Source: an uncultured Propionibacteriaceae bacterium
Lineage (GTDB): Bacteria; Actinomycetota; Actinomycetes; Propionibacteriales; Propionibacteriaceae
DNA length: 64,000 nt
Direction of reading: 5' to 3'
Assembly (NCBI GenBank): GCA_938046585.1
Contig: CALIWR010000002.1
Location: 62,001-126,000, forward strand
In this document: positions 51,662 through 60,067 of the stretch, piece by piece
Layout: each line of letters opens with the position of its first letter
Position numbering within the stretch: the stretch's first letter is position 1
Notes under the pieces: generated by a model
What the model was told of the DNA's origin: nothing
The model's input: the letters and a program-made list of their open reading frames with translations, nothing else
Databases searched by the model: none
Translations under genes and position numbers: made by a program

Positions 51662-52318
51662 TCAGGAGGTAGATGGCAGCCTACGCGCCCTGCCTCGACA
51701 GGCTCGCCGCGCCGGCCCCACCCGGGTGGTGTACTCCAGCAGGTCCGCCACGGTCCGGACTCCCAGATAGGTGACCCGTTCGATCAGACCGTGCAGCACG
51801 TCGACGGTGGCTCGGGCGTCAGCCAGGGCCCGATGGTCGGGGGTCACGGTGGCGTGAAAATAGGTTGCCAGGGTCGCCAACCTGCAATTCGGCACCTCGC
51901 TGCGCGGTAGCACCGACCGGGCCAGCGTGACTGTGTCCACTACGGCCGGGGCGGGCCAGGAACAACCCAGGCTGGCGCAGGCACGCCTCAGGAAGCCAAC
52001 ATCGAAGTCGGCGTTGTGGACGACGAGGACGCAGCCGGCTGCGAACCGCAGGAATGCCGGCAGCACCTCGGCCAGCGGGGGAGCGGTGGTCACCATCGCA
52101 TCGGTGATCCCGGTCAGCGCCGTAATCGGGGCCGGGATTCGGATGCCAGGGTTGACCAGGGTCTGGAATTCCTCGATCACCTCCCCGGCTCGTGCCCGGA
52201 CCGCTGCTACCTCGGTGATCGCGCTGTCTGTGGCCCCACCGGTGGTTTCCAGGTCGACCACACAGAAGGTGACCTCGGACAATGCAGCCCCGGCGTCCAG
52301 CAGCGTCGATTGCGTCAT
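51662..52318 (-). CDS. DEDDh 3'-5' exonuclease (DnaQ/epsilon-like), probably truncated
   Basis: A 218-residue proofreading-type exonuclease. Exo I is FCVVDLETTG (Asp22, Glu24), Exo II HNADFDVGFL, and Exo III has PDHRALADA. The domain is complete and could be active. The C-terminal 35 residues (GVRTVADLLEYTTRVGPARR, then RARRLPSTS) match the linker that in relatives leads into a GIY-YIG domain; here a TGA stops the frame (51662-51664). In long relatives the protein resembles Cho/UvrC fusions used in repair. Confidence 0.8.
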   Translation of the reverse strand: MTQSTLLDAGAALSEVTFCVVDLETTGGATDSAITEVAAVRARAGEVIEEFQTLVNPGIRIPAPITALTGITDAMVTTAPPLAEVLPAFLRFAAGCVLVVHNADFDVGFLRRACASLGCSWPAPAVVDTVTLARSVLPRSEVPNCRLATLATYFHATVTPDHRALADARATVDVLHGLIERVTYLGVRTVADLLEYTTRVGPARRACRGRARRLPSTS

Positions 52319-52366
52319 ACCTGAGACACTAGAGGTGCCCTCTGACAGATTCCGCGGATCGCGGGC

Positions 52367-53266
52367 TCAGCCGACGTTGGCGACCCCGAACGGCACATGG
52401 ACCAAGGGGGTGTGATGCAAACCGACCAGTTGCTGGGTCTGGTCGTCGAAGAAGATGTGCGGGCGGAGGATCTCGATCACCGGGGCCTTCGGCCGCCCGC
52501 CAAGGAAGAAAGCGTCGTCGACCCGGAGCCCCCAGGCGCGCAGGCTGTTCACCGCCCGCTCGTGGGCCGGGGCCGAACGGGCCGTTACCAGGCAGACCCG
52601 CAGCCGCGGCTGGTAGCCCAGGTCCTGGCGAGCCATGTCCGATTCGCGGATCTGGATCTGATTCAGGCCCTTCAGGAAATCCGCCAGCGGGCCCTGCTGC
52701 AGCGGCTGTTCAGCCAGCTCCCGTTCGTGCCGGGAGAACTCCGGCAGGCCGCCGTCGCGGTAGACCCGCTCGGAGGAGTCGTCGGCCAGGACTCCGTCGA
52801 AGTCGAAGGCCACCCTCAGACCGACGGCATCAGTATCCTGAGGGATACCGCCGAGTACCGTCCCGGCCGGGTGCCCGGCCGCCACCGCCTCCGCCACATC
52901 CTGCCGATTGGCGGACAGGAACAGCGACATCTCCAGCGCCGGCATGAAATCGTACGAGCTGAGCCCGTCACGGAAAACCGCCCGCGAGATGGCGAGCCCG
53001 GCCGCCTCCACCGACCGCATCACCCGCAAGCCGGTCTCGGCGCTGTTGCGCGACATCACGATCACGTCGACCGCGTCGTCGACCACCTCGTTGAGCGCGA
53101 GTAGACGCCGAACGAACGGCTGTGCTGGGCCCGGGGACAACGGTTTGTCCAGATGCTCGGCCTGGTAGCGGCGATAGGCCTCGAGTCCCTTCTCGGCGAA
53201 AACCCGCTCCGAGCAGGTCAGGTCGAACAAGGCGCTACTCGCCACACCCACGGTCAGCACAGCCAT
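52367..53266 (-). CDS. 5'-nucleotidase, cytosolic NT5C1-like family
   Basis: A 299-residue HAD-type nucleotidase (family PF06189-like). The N-terminal part has VGVASSALFDLTCSE, IVMSRNSAETGLRVMRSVE and DGLSSYDFMPALEMSLFLSA, and the catalytic motif is VAFDFDGVLADD. It would dephosphorylate nucleoside monophosphates such as AMP. The ATG at 53266 is preferred over the upstream start by conservation. It is divergent from the NlpC/P60 gene. Confidence 0.85.
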   Translation of the reverse strand: MAVLTVGVASSALFDLTCSERVFAEKGLEAYRRYQAEHLDKPLSPGPAQPFVRRLLALNEVVDDAVDVIVMSRNSAETGLRVMRSVEAAGLAISRAVFRDGLSSYDFMPALEMSLFLSANRQDVAEAVAAGHPAGTVLGGIPQDTDAVGLRVAFDFDGVLADDSSERVYRDGGLPEFSRHERELAEQPLQQGPLADFLKGLNQIQIRESDMARQDLGYQPRLRVCLVTARSAPAHERAVNSLRAWGLRVDDAFFLGGRPKAPVIEILRPHIFFDDQTQQLVGLHHTPLVHVPFGVANVG

Positions 53267-53443
53267 ACTCTGACCTTGGCTTAGCTGGGCTGCCCAGGGC
53301 AACCGCCAGGTCGGTGGCCTTGCCGAGTCCCGAGAAAAATGAGAGAGATGCCGAGTCGGAACTTGGCATTGGTACGGGATTCGTTTACCGTTTTCTCAGG
53401 ATGAGCTTGGGGACACAGTCCAGGTGTGAAGGGAAGTCACTTC

Positions 53444-54562
53444 GTGAGCATGCTGCACAAGGTGGGTCGGTCGCTGTCGGTGATGGCTCTGGCCGGGGCC
53501 CTGGCGATCACTGGAACCTCCGTGGCGATGGCGGATCCGGACACAGTTGAACAGGCCCGCGTCGAATTGGAGCGGCTCGAGCAGCAGCAGACCGAGATCG
53601 ATCAGCAGTACGCCGCCGTCCAGGAGAAGCGGGACCGAGCCCAGAAGGCTGTGGACACCGCCCGCGCTGACGCTGCTGCGCAGGCCGGCAAGGTTGCCGA
53701 ATTGCGGACCCAGGTGGGCCAGGTAGCGCTGCAGCAGTACCGCGGCCGGGCGTACGACACCACCACGGCGCTGCTGGTGACCGAAGACGTGGACAGCTTC
53801 CTGAGTCGCCTGTCGACCGTTCAGAAGGTCAACGCCAATACCAACTCGCTGCTGCAGGACTACCAATCAGCCCAGGCCAATCTCTCCGACACTCAACGCG
53901 CCGCCGCCGCTCAGCTGGCCCAGGTGAGCGCTGAGCAGCAGAACTTGGCGATCCTGAAGAAGCAGTCCGACGAGAAGGTGCAGGCGGCAGAGAAGGTCCT
54001 GGCGCGACTGACCGAGGAGCAGCGGCAGCGGCTGGAGGCTGCCCGCCAGGCCGAGGCCGCTCGGCAGGCTGAGGCTGCCCGTCAGGCCGAGGCAGGCCAG
54101 CTGAACCGCAATTCAGCCCGCCCGACTACGTCGCCCACTCAGTCCGCCCATCACAGCGCTGCCCCGAGCGCCAAGCCCGAACAGCCTGCGCCCCCGGCGA
54201 GCGGCGGCGGCAGTTCCCGAGGTTCCGGCGCGGTCAGCTTCGGCATGGCCCAGGTGGGTAAGGCGTACGTGATGGGTGCCACCGGCCCCAACGCCTACGA
54301 CTGCTCGGGGCTTACCACAGCTGCGTACCGCTCGGTGGGTGTCAGCTTGCCCCGGACCTCGCAGGCCCAGTACCGGGTGGGGACCCCGGTCAGCCTGTCT
54401 AACCTGCAGCCGGGTGATCTGGTGTTCTACTACTCCGGGATCAGCCACGTGGGTATCTACATCGGCAACGGTCGGATCGTCCACGCGGCCAACCCCCGCT
54501 CGGGAGTTACCACCGCCAGTGTGACCTCCATGCCGTTCATGGGCGGGCGGCGCGTCGCCTGA
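53444..54562 (+). CDS. Secreted NlpC/P60 peptidoglycan hydrolase (RipA/IseB-like)
   Basis: A 372-residue exported endopeptidase. The signal peptide covers residues 1-28 (ending SVAMADPD). A coiled-coil domain (residues 30-205) with Gln/Glu/Ala-rich heptads and RQAEAA repeats follows, then a Ser/Pro linker, then the NlpC/P60 domain (from about residue 270) with catalytic Cys in NAYDCSGLTTAAY and His in SGISHVGIYIG. It should cut stem peptides during cell division or growth. GTG 53444 has a good AAGGGA site; GTG 53426 is an alternative. Confidence 0.92.
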   Translation: MSMLHKVGRSLSVMALAGALAITGTSVAMADPDTVEQARVELERLEQQQTEIDQQYAAVQEKRDRAQKAVDTARADAAAQAGKVAELRTQVGQVALQQYRGRAYDTTTALLVTEDVDSFLSRLSTVQKVNANTNSLLQDYQSAQANLSDTQRAAAAQLAQVSAEQQNLAILKKQSDEKVQAAEKVLARLTEEQRQRLEAARQAEAARQAEAARQAEAGQLNRNSARPTTSPTQSAHHSAAPSAKPEQPAPPASGGGSSRGSGAVSFGMAQVGKAYVMGATGPNAYDCSGLTTAAYRSVGVSLPRTSQAQYRVGTPVSLSNLQPGDLVFYYSGISHVGIYIGNGRIVHAANPRSGVTTASVTSMPFMGGRRVA

Positions 54563-54578
54563 TCGGTAGTGCGCTCGG

Positions 54579-55667
54579 GTGAATACCGCGCGCACTCTGG
54601 TCATCACCAACGACTTTCCCCCTCGTATCGGGGGGATCGAGTCCTTTGTCCGCAGTGTCTGTGACCTGCTGGATCACCAGGTGGTGGTGCTGACCCGGCA
54701 GGAATCGTTCGACACCGACTGGTACGACGTGCAGCTGCCGTTTCCCGTCCACCGGATTCCGGGCCCGCTGCTGCCCACCCCAGCCCTGGCCCGTCGGGCG
54801 GCTGGGCTGGCCCACCGGTACCGTACGAGTCGAGTACTGATCGGCGCTGCGGCCCCGCTGGGTCTGTTGGCCTCTCGGTTGCGTCCCTACGCTGAGCGGA
54901 TCGTCGCCCTTTCCCACGGCCACGAGGTGTGGTGGGCCTCGGTCCCGGTGGCCGCGGCCGCGTTGCGGCGGGCGGTGGCCGGGCTGGACGCGCTCGGAGT
55001 GATCTCCTCCCATACCTCGGCGGTCATCGCCCGGGCCCTGCCAGCGGCCGAACGCTGCAAGCTCACCCAGCTGCCACCACCGGTCGACACCACCCAGTTC
55101 CGTCCAGGCCAGCCAGTCACCGAGCCGGTCGTGATCTCGGCCGGTCGGATGGTGCGCCAGAAAGGCTTCGCCACCTTGCTGGCGGCCTGGCCCACGGTCC
55201 TGGCTGCTATTCCCACGGCCCGCCTGCTGATCGTGGGTGATGGGCCGGCCGCTAAGTCGCTACGCCGCCAGGCCACCTGGCTGACCGGGGTGCGGTTCCT
55301 GGGCGACCAGCCTCGCCATCGGATGGCGGATTTGTACCGCTCGGCCCAAGTGTTCGCGCTGCCAGTCCAGTCCCTGCTGGGTGGCCTGTACGCCGAGGGC
55401 CGCGGCCTGGTTTTTGCTGAAGCTGCCGCCTGTGGCCTGCCGATCGTCGTCGGGGACTCTGGCGGTGCCCCGGAGACCGTCCTCGAGGGCCTCACCGGCA
55501 CGGTCGTCCCGTCCCTTGACCCAGCGCAGCTGGCCGGAACCCTGCTGGGCTATCTCACCGACCTGACCGCTGCCCGAGCTGCGGGACTGGCCGGACGTGA
55601 CCACGTCCTAGCAACCTGCGATGCGACCCTGGTGGCCAACCGATTACGTGACGCGCTGGGTATGTGA
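54579..55667 (+). CDS. pimB: GT4 glycosyltransferase, PimB-like phosphatidylinositol mannosyltransferase
   Basis: A 362-residue GT-B fold enzyme. The N-terminal half opens with VITNDFPPRIGGIESFV; the nucleotide-sugar site in the C-terminal half includes VISAGRMVRQKGF and the EAAACGLPIVVGDSGG motif (EX7E). The FPPRIGG/ESF start and HGHEVWW are features of PimB, which adds the second mannose in phosphatidylinositol mannosides. It follows the NlpC/P60 gene, 16 bp apart, so both are probably one operon. The acceptor is inferred by similarity. Confidence 0.82.
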   Translation: MNTARTLVITNDFPPRIGGIESFVRSVCDLLDHQVVVLTRQESFDTDWYDVQLPFPVHRIPGPLLPTPALARRAAGLAHRYRTSRVLIGAAAPLGLLASRLRPYAERIVALSHGHEVWWASVPVAAAALRRAVAGLDALGVISSHTSAVIARALPAAERCKLTQLPPPVDTTQFRPGQPVTEPVVISAGRMVRQKGFATLLAAWPTVLAAIPTARLLIVGDGPAAKSLRRQATWLTGVRFLGDQPRHRMADLYRSAQVFALPVQSLLGGLYAEGRGLVFAEAAACGLPIVVGDSGGAPETVLEGLTGTVVPSLDPAQLAGTLLGYLTDLTAARAAGLAGRDHVLATCDATLVANRLRDALGM

Positions 55668-55782
55668 GCCGCCTGCCGAATCAGCCTCGATCCCGCAGCG
55701 TTGACGGCGACCCGGCATTCGCCCGGGAGCGTCTCATGATGGCCAGACGTAGGATGTCGCGGTCGATAACGAGGGGGAATCC

Positions 55783-56817
55783 GTGCTCAGTATCGGGGTG
55801 GATATCGGAGGCACCAAGGTCGCCGCAGGGGTCGTCGCGCCCGACGGCACGGTAGTGGAGAAGGTGGTGCGGCCAACCCCGGCGTCCACCCCGGCCGCTG
55901 TCGAAGACGCAATCGTCGAGACCGTGGACCAGCTGAGGGCCCAGCACACGGCCGCAGCTGTGGGTATCGGTGCTGCCGGATGGGTCGACTCTGAACAGGC
56001 ACGGGTGCGGTTCTCCCCCCACCTGGCCTGGCGCAACGAACCGCTACGGGAACGCCTGCGGGAACGGATTGATCTGCCCGTGATCGTCGACAACGACGCT
56101 AACGCCGCCGCCTGGGCTGAATACCGCTTCGGCTCCGGGCAGGGCGCCACCGTGATGGTCTGCCTCACCCTGGGCACCGGCATCGGCGGGGCCTTGGTGA
56201 TCAACGGGCGGCTGTTTCGCGGCAGCTATGGAATGGCCGGGGAATGGGGGCATATGTCGGTGGTCCCCGACGGTCACTGGTGCGCCTGCGGCAATCGCGG
56301 CTGCTGGGAACAGTACGCCTCCGGCAACGCCTTGGTCCGAGAGGCCCGTGGACTGGTAGAGACCGGGTCGCCGACCGCCTCCCGGCTGCACCAGATCGTC
56401 CAGCAGAACGGTCGCCTGACCGGACCGGATGTGACCGCTGCCGCGCTGGAGGGAGACCAGCCGGCCGCTGAACTGATCGCCGATGTGGGCACTTGGCTGG
56501 GGCGCGGGATGGCGAACCTGGCTGCGGCCCTGGACCCGGAACTGTTCGTGATCGGAGGCGGGGTGAGTGAGGCCGGGGATTTGCTGATTCAGCCCGCGAT
56601 CGTCGCCTTCGAACGGTCTCTCACCGGTCGGGGCTACCGGCCGACCGCCCGGCTGTCGTTGGCTCATTTCCGCAACGACGCCGGGCTGATCGGATCCGCG
56701 GACCTGGCCCGCCACTCGATCACCGAGCCGCCCGGGGTGATGTCGGCGTTCTGGCCCTGGCGCCGGGCCCGCGGTCAGCGACTGCGTCGGCTGCGGGAAA
56801 CTTTCCGGGCCGACTGA
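55783..56817 (+). CDS. glk: ROK-family glucokinase
   Basis: A 344-residue sugar kinase. The phosphate loop is GVDIGGTKVAAGVV (residues 5-18), the catalytic Asp is in VIVDNDANAAAWAE, and the ROK zinc motif is CACGNRGCWEQ. It phosphorylates glucose in the cytoplasm and may use ATP or polyphosphate. It has an extra C-terminal tail (residues 310-344) rich in Arg and Trp. The GTG start follows a GAGGGGG site. It is unrelated in transcription to the pimB gene 115 bp upstream. Confidence 0.9.
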   Translation: MLSIGVDIGGTKVAAGVVAPDGTVVEKVVRPTPASTPAAVEDAIVETVDQLRAQHTAAAVGIGAAGWVDSEQARVRFSPHLAWRNEPLRERLRERIDLPVIVDNDANAAAWAEYRFGSGQGATVMVCLTLGTGIGGALVINGRLFRGSYGMAGEWGHMSVVPDGHWCACGNRGCWEQYASGNALVREARGLVETGSPTASRLHQIVQQNGRLTGPDVTAAALEGDQPAAELIADVGTWLGRGMANLAAALDPELFVIGGGVSEAGDLLIQPAIVAFERSLTGRGYRPTARLSLAHFRNDAGLIGSADLARHSITEPPGVMSAFWPWRRARGQRLRRLRETFRAD

Positions 56818-56828
56818 ACAGATGAACC

Positions 56829-57251
56829 TCAGACGACCGCGCCCCCGGTGCCGTCATCGTCACGTTCGTTCGGTAGCCGCGAGAACAACACCAAGATTCC
56901 CAACGCGACGCCGCCGAGACCGACCCATAGTCCCCACCAGCGGGCGATCAGGCCTACCAGTATCCCGGCGATGATCAGCAGACCCGCACCCAGAATGACG
57001 ATGCCGAACCAGGCCGCCGACGAGAGTCGCGGCATCGGTGGCAGCGGCTCCGGCCGGTACCCGGAGCCGTCCGCTTCGGATTCCTCGGCCGGACTCCAGG
57101 ATCGTGGCGAGATCAATTCCGGCTGCCGTACTGGCTCTGGCTCTGGCTCGCTCTCCAGGGGAGAGATCGCGCCGACCGCCCCGATCCCCACGCTGCCGAA
57201 TTCGGTCTCGATCAGCGACCGGAACCGGGCATCGACGTCGTCCTCGTTCAC
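56829..57251 (-). CDS. Small membrane protein of unknown function
   Basis: A 140-residue protein from the GTG at 57251 (VNEDDVDARFRSLIETEFG). The first 80 residues are acidic and Pro-rich; two membrane helices lie near residues 86-108 and 110-128. An acidic cytoplasmic head with short membrane hairpin is common in actinobacteria. The function is unknown. It overlaps a possible 46-residue gene upstream by GTGA. Confidence 0.68.
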   Translation of the reverse strand: MNEDDVDARFRSLIETEFGSVGIGAVGAISPLESEPEPEPVRQPELISPRSWSPAEESEADGSGYRPEPLPPMPRLSSAAWFGIVILGAGLLIIAGILVGLIARWWGLWVGLGGVALGILVLFSRLPNERDDDGTGGAVV

Positions 57252-57388
57252 TCGGCACACCCCCCGACGCTGGCAGGCGTCATGGTCCGCGCAGCCCACT
57301 CGGCCATGCTGGGTGTGGCCGGCCCCGCGCAGGCACAGGCCAACGCCACCAGACCGGCCCCGGCCGAGGCGACTGCTGCCTTCGTCAC
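57248..57388 (-). CDS. Possible 46-residue small exported protein
   Basis: A GTG at 57388 gives a 46-codon frame whose stop overlaps the next start by GTGA. The product (MTKAAVASAGAGLVALACAC, then a polar tail) has a hydrophobic N-terminal segment and cysteines at residues 18 and 20. No clear ribosome site is visible. The coupling supports it, but the small size leaves doubt. Confidence 0.35.
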   Translation of the reverse strand: MTKAAVASAGAGLVALACACAGPATPSMAEWAARTMTPASVGGCAE

Positions 57389-57455
57389 ATGGCCATGCTA
57401 CGGGTGGAGCGTGCATCAGGGTAAGGTCTGATCCCGGTGAAGCGGAAGGGATCCG

Positions 57456-58199
57456 ATGCTGTACACGTTGTTTAAGTACTTGCTCTTCCGTCCGGTCTGC
57501 CGGTTCGGTTTCCGGCCCACGGTCGAGGGCGAGGAGAACATCCCCGCCAGCGGTGGCGCGGTCCTTGCAGCGAACCACACCTCAGCCGGGGAGACTTTCC
57601 TGCTGCCGGCCATGATCCGGCGTCGGGTGACGTTCCCGGCCAAGGCTGAACTCTTCACCGGCCATAACCTGCCGACCCATATCGTGGCCTGGTTCTTGAA
57701 AGCGGTCGGACAGGTGCCGATGGACCGTTCTGGCGGACGGGCTTCGGCGATGGGGCTGGAGCCGGTGATGGAGGTGCTGCGGGCTGGTGGTCTGGTGGGC
57801 ATCTTCCCCGAAGGCACCCGCTCCCGTGACGGCCGTCTGTACCGGGGCCGTACCGGTGTGGCTCGGCTGGCCCTCGCAGCCCAGGTGCCGGTGATACCGG
57901 TGGGTTTCTACGGCACCGACTTCCGCAGGGGACCGTTCGGGATCCCCACCATGCACCGGCCGGTGATCCGGATCGGACGTCCGATCCGGCTTGATGACTA
58001 TGTCGGGACCGATCCGGACGGCTCGGTCTACCGCAAGGTGACCGACCAGGTGATGGCGCAGATCCAGAGGCTGACCGGCCAGGAGTATGTCGATGCTTAT
58101 GGCGGCACCACCCGGGCAGCCAAGCTGGTCGCGGGTGACCAGCCGGCGCCGACGGCCGAGCCGGCGTCGGATGATTCGGCGACCAAGCCCGTCCGATGA
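57456..58199 (+). CDS. 1-acyl-sn-glycerol-3-phosphate acyltransferase-like (PlsC family)
   Basis: A 247-residue membrane-associated acyltransferase for phospholipid synthesis or lipid remodelling. The catalytic box reads NHTSAGE (His41, with Glu46 where the family has Asp: NHx4D), and FPEGTRS is the substrate-binding block. The C-terminal 30 residues are Ala/Pro-rich. Its stop overlaps the next gene by ATGA, linking the acyltransferase to a two-component system. Confidence 0.82.
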   Translation: MLYTLFKYLLFRPVCRFGFRPTVEGEENIPASGGAVLAANHTSAGETFLLPAMIRRRVTFPAKAELFTGHNLPTHIVAWFLKAVGQVPMDRSGGRASAMGLEPVMEVLRAGGLVGIFPEGTRSRDGRLYRGRTGVARLALAAQVPVIPVGFYGTDFRRGPFGIPTMHRPVIRIGRPIRLDDYVGTDPDGSVYRKVTDQVMAQIQRLTGQEYVDAYGGTTRAAKLVAGDQPAPTAEPASDDSATKPVR

Positions 58200-59350
58200 C
58201 TTCTCTCTTGCTCGCCGCCCGGCACCGTCACAGCCCAGCCTCTCAGGTGCTGTTGGCGCCGTTGTTCCGGGTGGTGCACTGGGTGCGGCTGGCCCTGTTG
58301 GGGCACGCCATTCTGGTCGGGGTGGTGCGCTACCCCCAAACTGCCCACCAAGGCGTCCTAGTGGCGCTGCTGCTGACGATGGCGGCGATGACCGGGCTCG
58401 CGCGGTACGCCTATTCCCACCCGAATGGGCGGGCGCTGCGGTTTGCGGTGCTCGACGTGGTGGTGGCTGCGGCCCTGGCCGGGGCCTCGCCCTGGGTGTT
58501 GGGTGGGGCGTACGTCCCAGACCATATGTCGATCACCGGCTATTGGGCGGTGTGCGCTCCGCTGGGAATCGCGATGGGGCACAGCGCCTGGTCGGGGGCC
58601 CTGGCAGGAGCCGCGCTCGGGGTGACCAAGGTGGTGGCCTACCCGTCTTGGGATCCGAACGTGTGGAGTTCGATCGTGCTGTACGCGATGGTCAGCTTGG
58701 GCTTCGGGCTGGTGGTGGACTTCCTGCTGGATTCGATGGGGGAGCGGGACCGGGCCTTCGCCGCGACTGCGGCGCTGGCGGAGCGGGAACGGCTGAACCG
58801 GATCGTGCACGACGGCGTGCTCCAAGTGCTCACCCTGATGGAACGCGAGGGTCCCGGGCTCGGGCCGCGCGGGGCCCAGCTGGCCACGCTAGCCAAGGAC
58901 CAGGAGACCCGACTGCGTTCGATGCTGCAGGACCGGCGGGTGGATCTGGAGCCAGATCTGAAGCAGCGGGACTTGATCGCGATGCTCGACCGGCATGCCA
59001 GCAGTACGGTCACGATCTCCACCATGGCAGACGAGATGCTGCTGCCGGAGGAGCTGGTCGCCGAGGTGGACGCGATCGTGAGCGAGATCCTTACCAATGT
59101 CGCTAAACACGCAGGCCCGGGTGCGCAGGCCTGGTTGCTGCTGGAACGCGAGGGACGCGAGATGATCGTGTCGATCCGCGACAACGGGGTCGGTACCACG
59201 AAGGAGCAGCTGGCTGGGGCCGGAGCCGACGGTCATGTCGGGGTGAAGAATTCGATCCTGGGCCGGGTCCGGGATCTGGGCGGTCAGGCTGTGGTCCGGG
59301 CCTCTCCCGGCCGCGGAGTGGAGTGGGAGTTCCGGGTTCCGATGGAATGA
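58196..59350 (+). CDS. MacS-like sensor histidine kinase
   Basis: A 384-residue sensor kinase. The N-terminal half has about six membrane helices (residues 30-175) resembling the actinobacterial MacS/DUF5931 sensor, followed by an HPK7-type dimerisation helix with phosphorylated His205 (RIVHDGVLQVL) and a HATPase domain with DNGVG and GHVGVKNSI. It overlaps the acyltransferase (ATGA) and the response regulator. The signal is unknown. Confidence 0.87.
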   Translation: MTSLLLAARHRHSPASQVLLAPLFRVVHWVRLALLGHAILVGVVRYPQTAHQGVLVALLLTMAAMTGLARYAYSHPNGRALRFAVLDVVVAAALAGASPWVLGGAYVPDHMSITGYWAVCAPLGIAMGHSAWSGALAGAALGVTKVVAYPSWDPNVWSSIVLYAMVSLGFGLVVDFLLDSMGERDRAFAATAALAERERLNRIVHDGVLQVLTLMEREGPGLGPRGAQLATLAKDQETRLRSMLQDRRVDLEPDLKQRDLIAMLDRHASSTVTISTMADEMLLPEELVAEVDAIVSEILTNVAKHAGPGAQAWLLLEREGREMIVSIRDNGVGTTKEQLAGAGADGHVGVKNSILGRVRDLGGQAVVRASPGRGVEWEFRVPME

Positions 59351-59361
59351 AGGAGGCGCCG

Positions 59362-60039
59362 ATGCGTGAGGAGCCGCAAGGCCGCGGCCGTAAAGTGATG
59401 CTAGTTGACGACCACCCGATGTGGATCGAGGCCCTGTCCAGCGACTTGGCCGAGGACGGCTTTGAGATCGTGGCGACCGCAGCCACCGGCAACGAGGCGT
59501 TACGCCGGGCCCGGGCCACCCGCCCGGACGTACTGGTGATGGATCTGCAGATCCCCGACCCGGACGGTGCCACCTGTACCGAGATCCTGCTCAAGGAGTT
59601 CCCCGGCATGCACGTGCTGGTGATTTCGGCCTCCGGTGAACGCGATGATGTGTTGCGGGCGGTGAAGGCGGGCGCTAAGGGTTACCTGGTGAAGTCGGCC
59701 TCACCAGACGAATTGCGCGAGGGGGTACGCCGGACCGCCGACGGGGACGCGGTGTTCACCCCCGGCCTGGCCGGGCTGGTGCTGGGGGAATTCCGTCGGA
59801 TGGTGACCGATGCCCACAAGTTCAACGACGAGGGGCCGATCCTGACCACCCGGGAGACCGAGGTGTTGCGCCGGGTCGCCAAGGGTAAGGCCTACCGGGA
59901 GATCGCCGACGAGCTGTTCGTCTCCCATCGTACGGTCCAGAACCACGTCCAAAACGTGTTGCGCAAACTGCAGCTGCACAACCGGGTCGAACTGACCTTG
60001 TACGCGATCGAGCGCGGATACCAGGACCCGCAGGAGTGA
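59362..60039 (+). CDS. LuxR-family response regulator (MacR-like)
   Basis: A 225-residue NarL/FixJ-type regulator. The receiver domain has Asp16/Asp17 (VDDHPMW) and the phosphorylated Asp61 (VMDLQIPDPD); the DNA-binding domain is LTTRETEVLRRVAKGKAYR near residue 160. The ATG at 59362 has an ideal AAGGAGG site five bases upstream; an earlier ATG at 59347 overlaps the kinase stop. It pairs with the preceding kinase. Confidence 0.88.
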   Translation: MREEPQGRGRKVMLVDDHPMWIEALSSDLAEDGFEIVATAATGNEALRRARATRPDVLVMDLQIPDPDGATCTEILLKEFPGMHVLVISASGERDDVLRAVKAGAKGYLVKSASPDELREGVRRTADGDAVFTPGLAGLVLGEFRRMVTDAHKFNDEGPILTTRETEVLRRVAKGKAYREIADELFVSHRTVQNHVQNVLRKLQLHNRVELTLYAIERGYQDPQE

Positions 60040-60067
60040 GCGCGGCCGCGGCGGTAGCCTGACCGCC

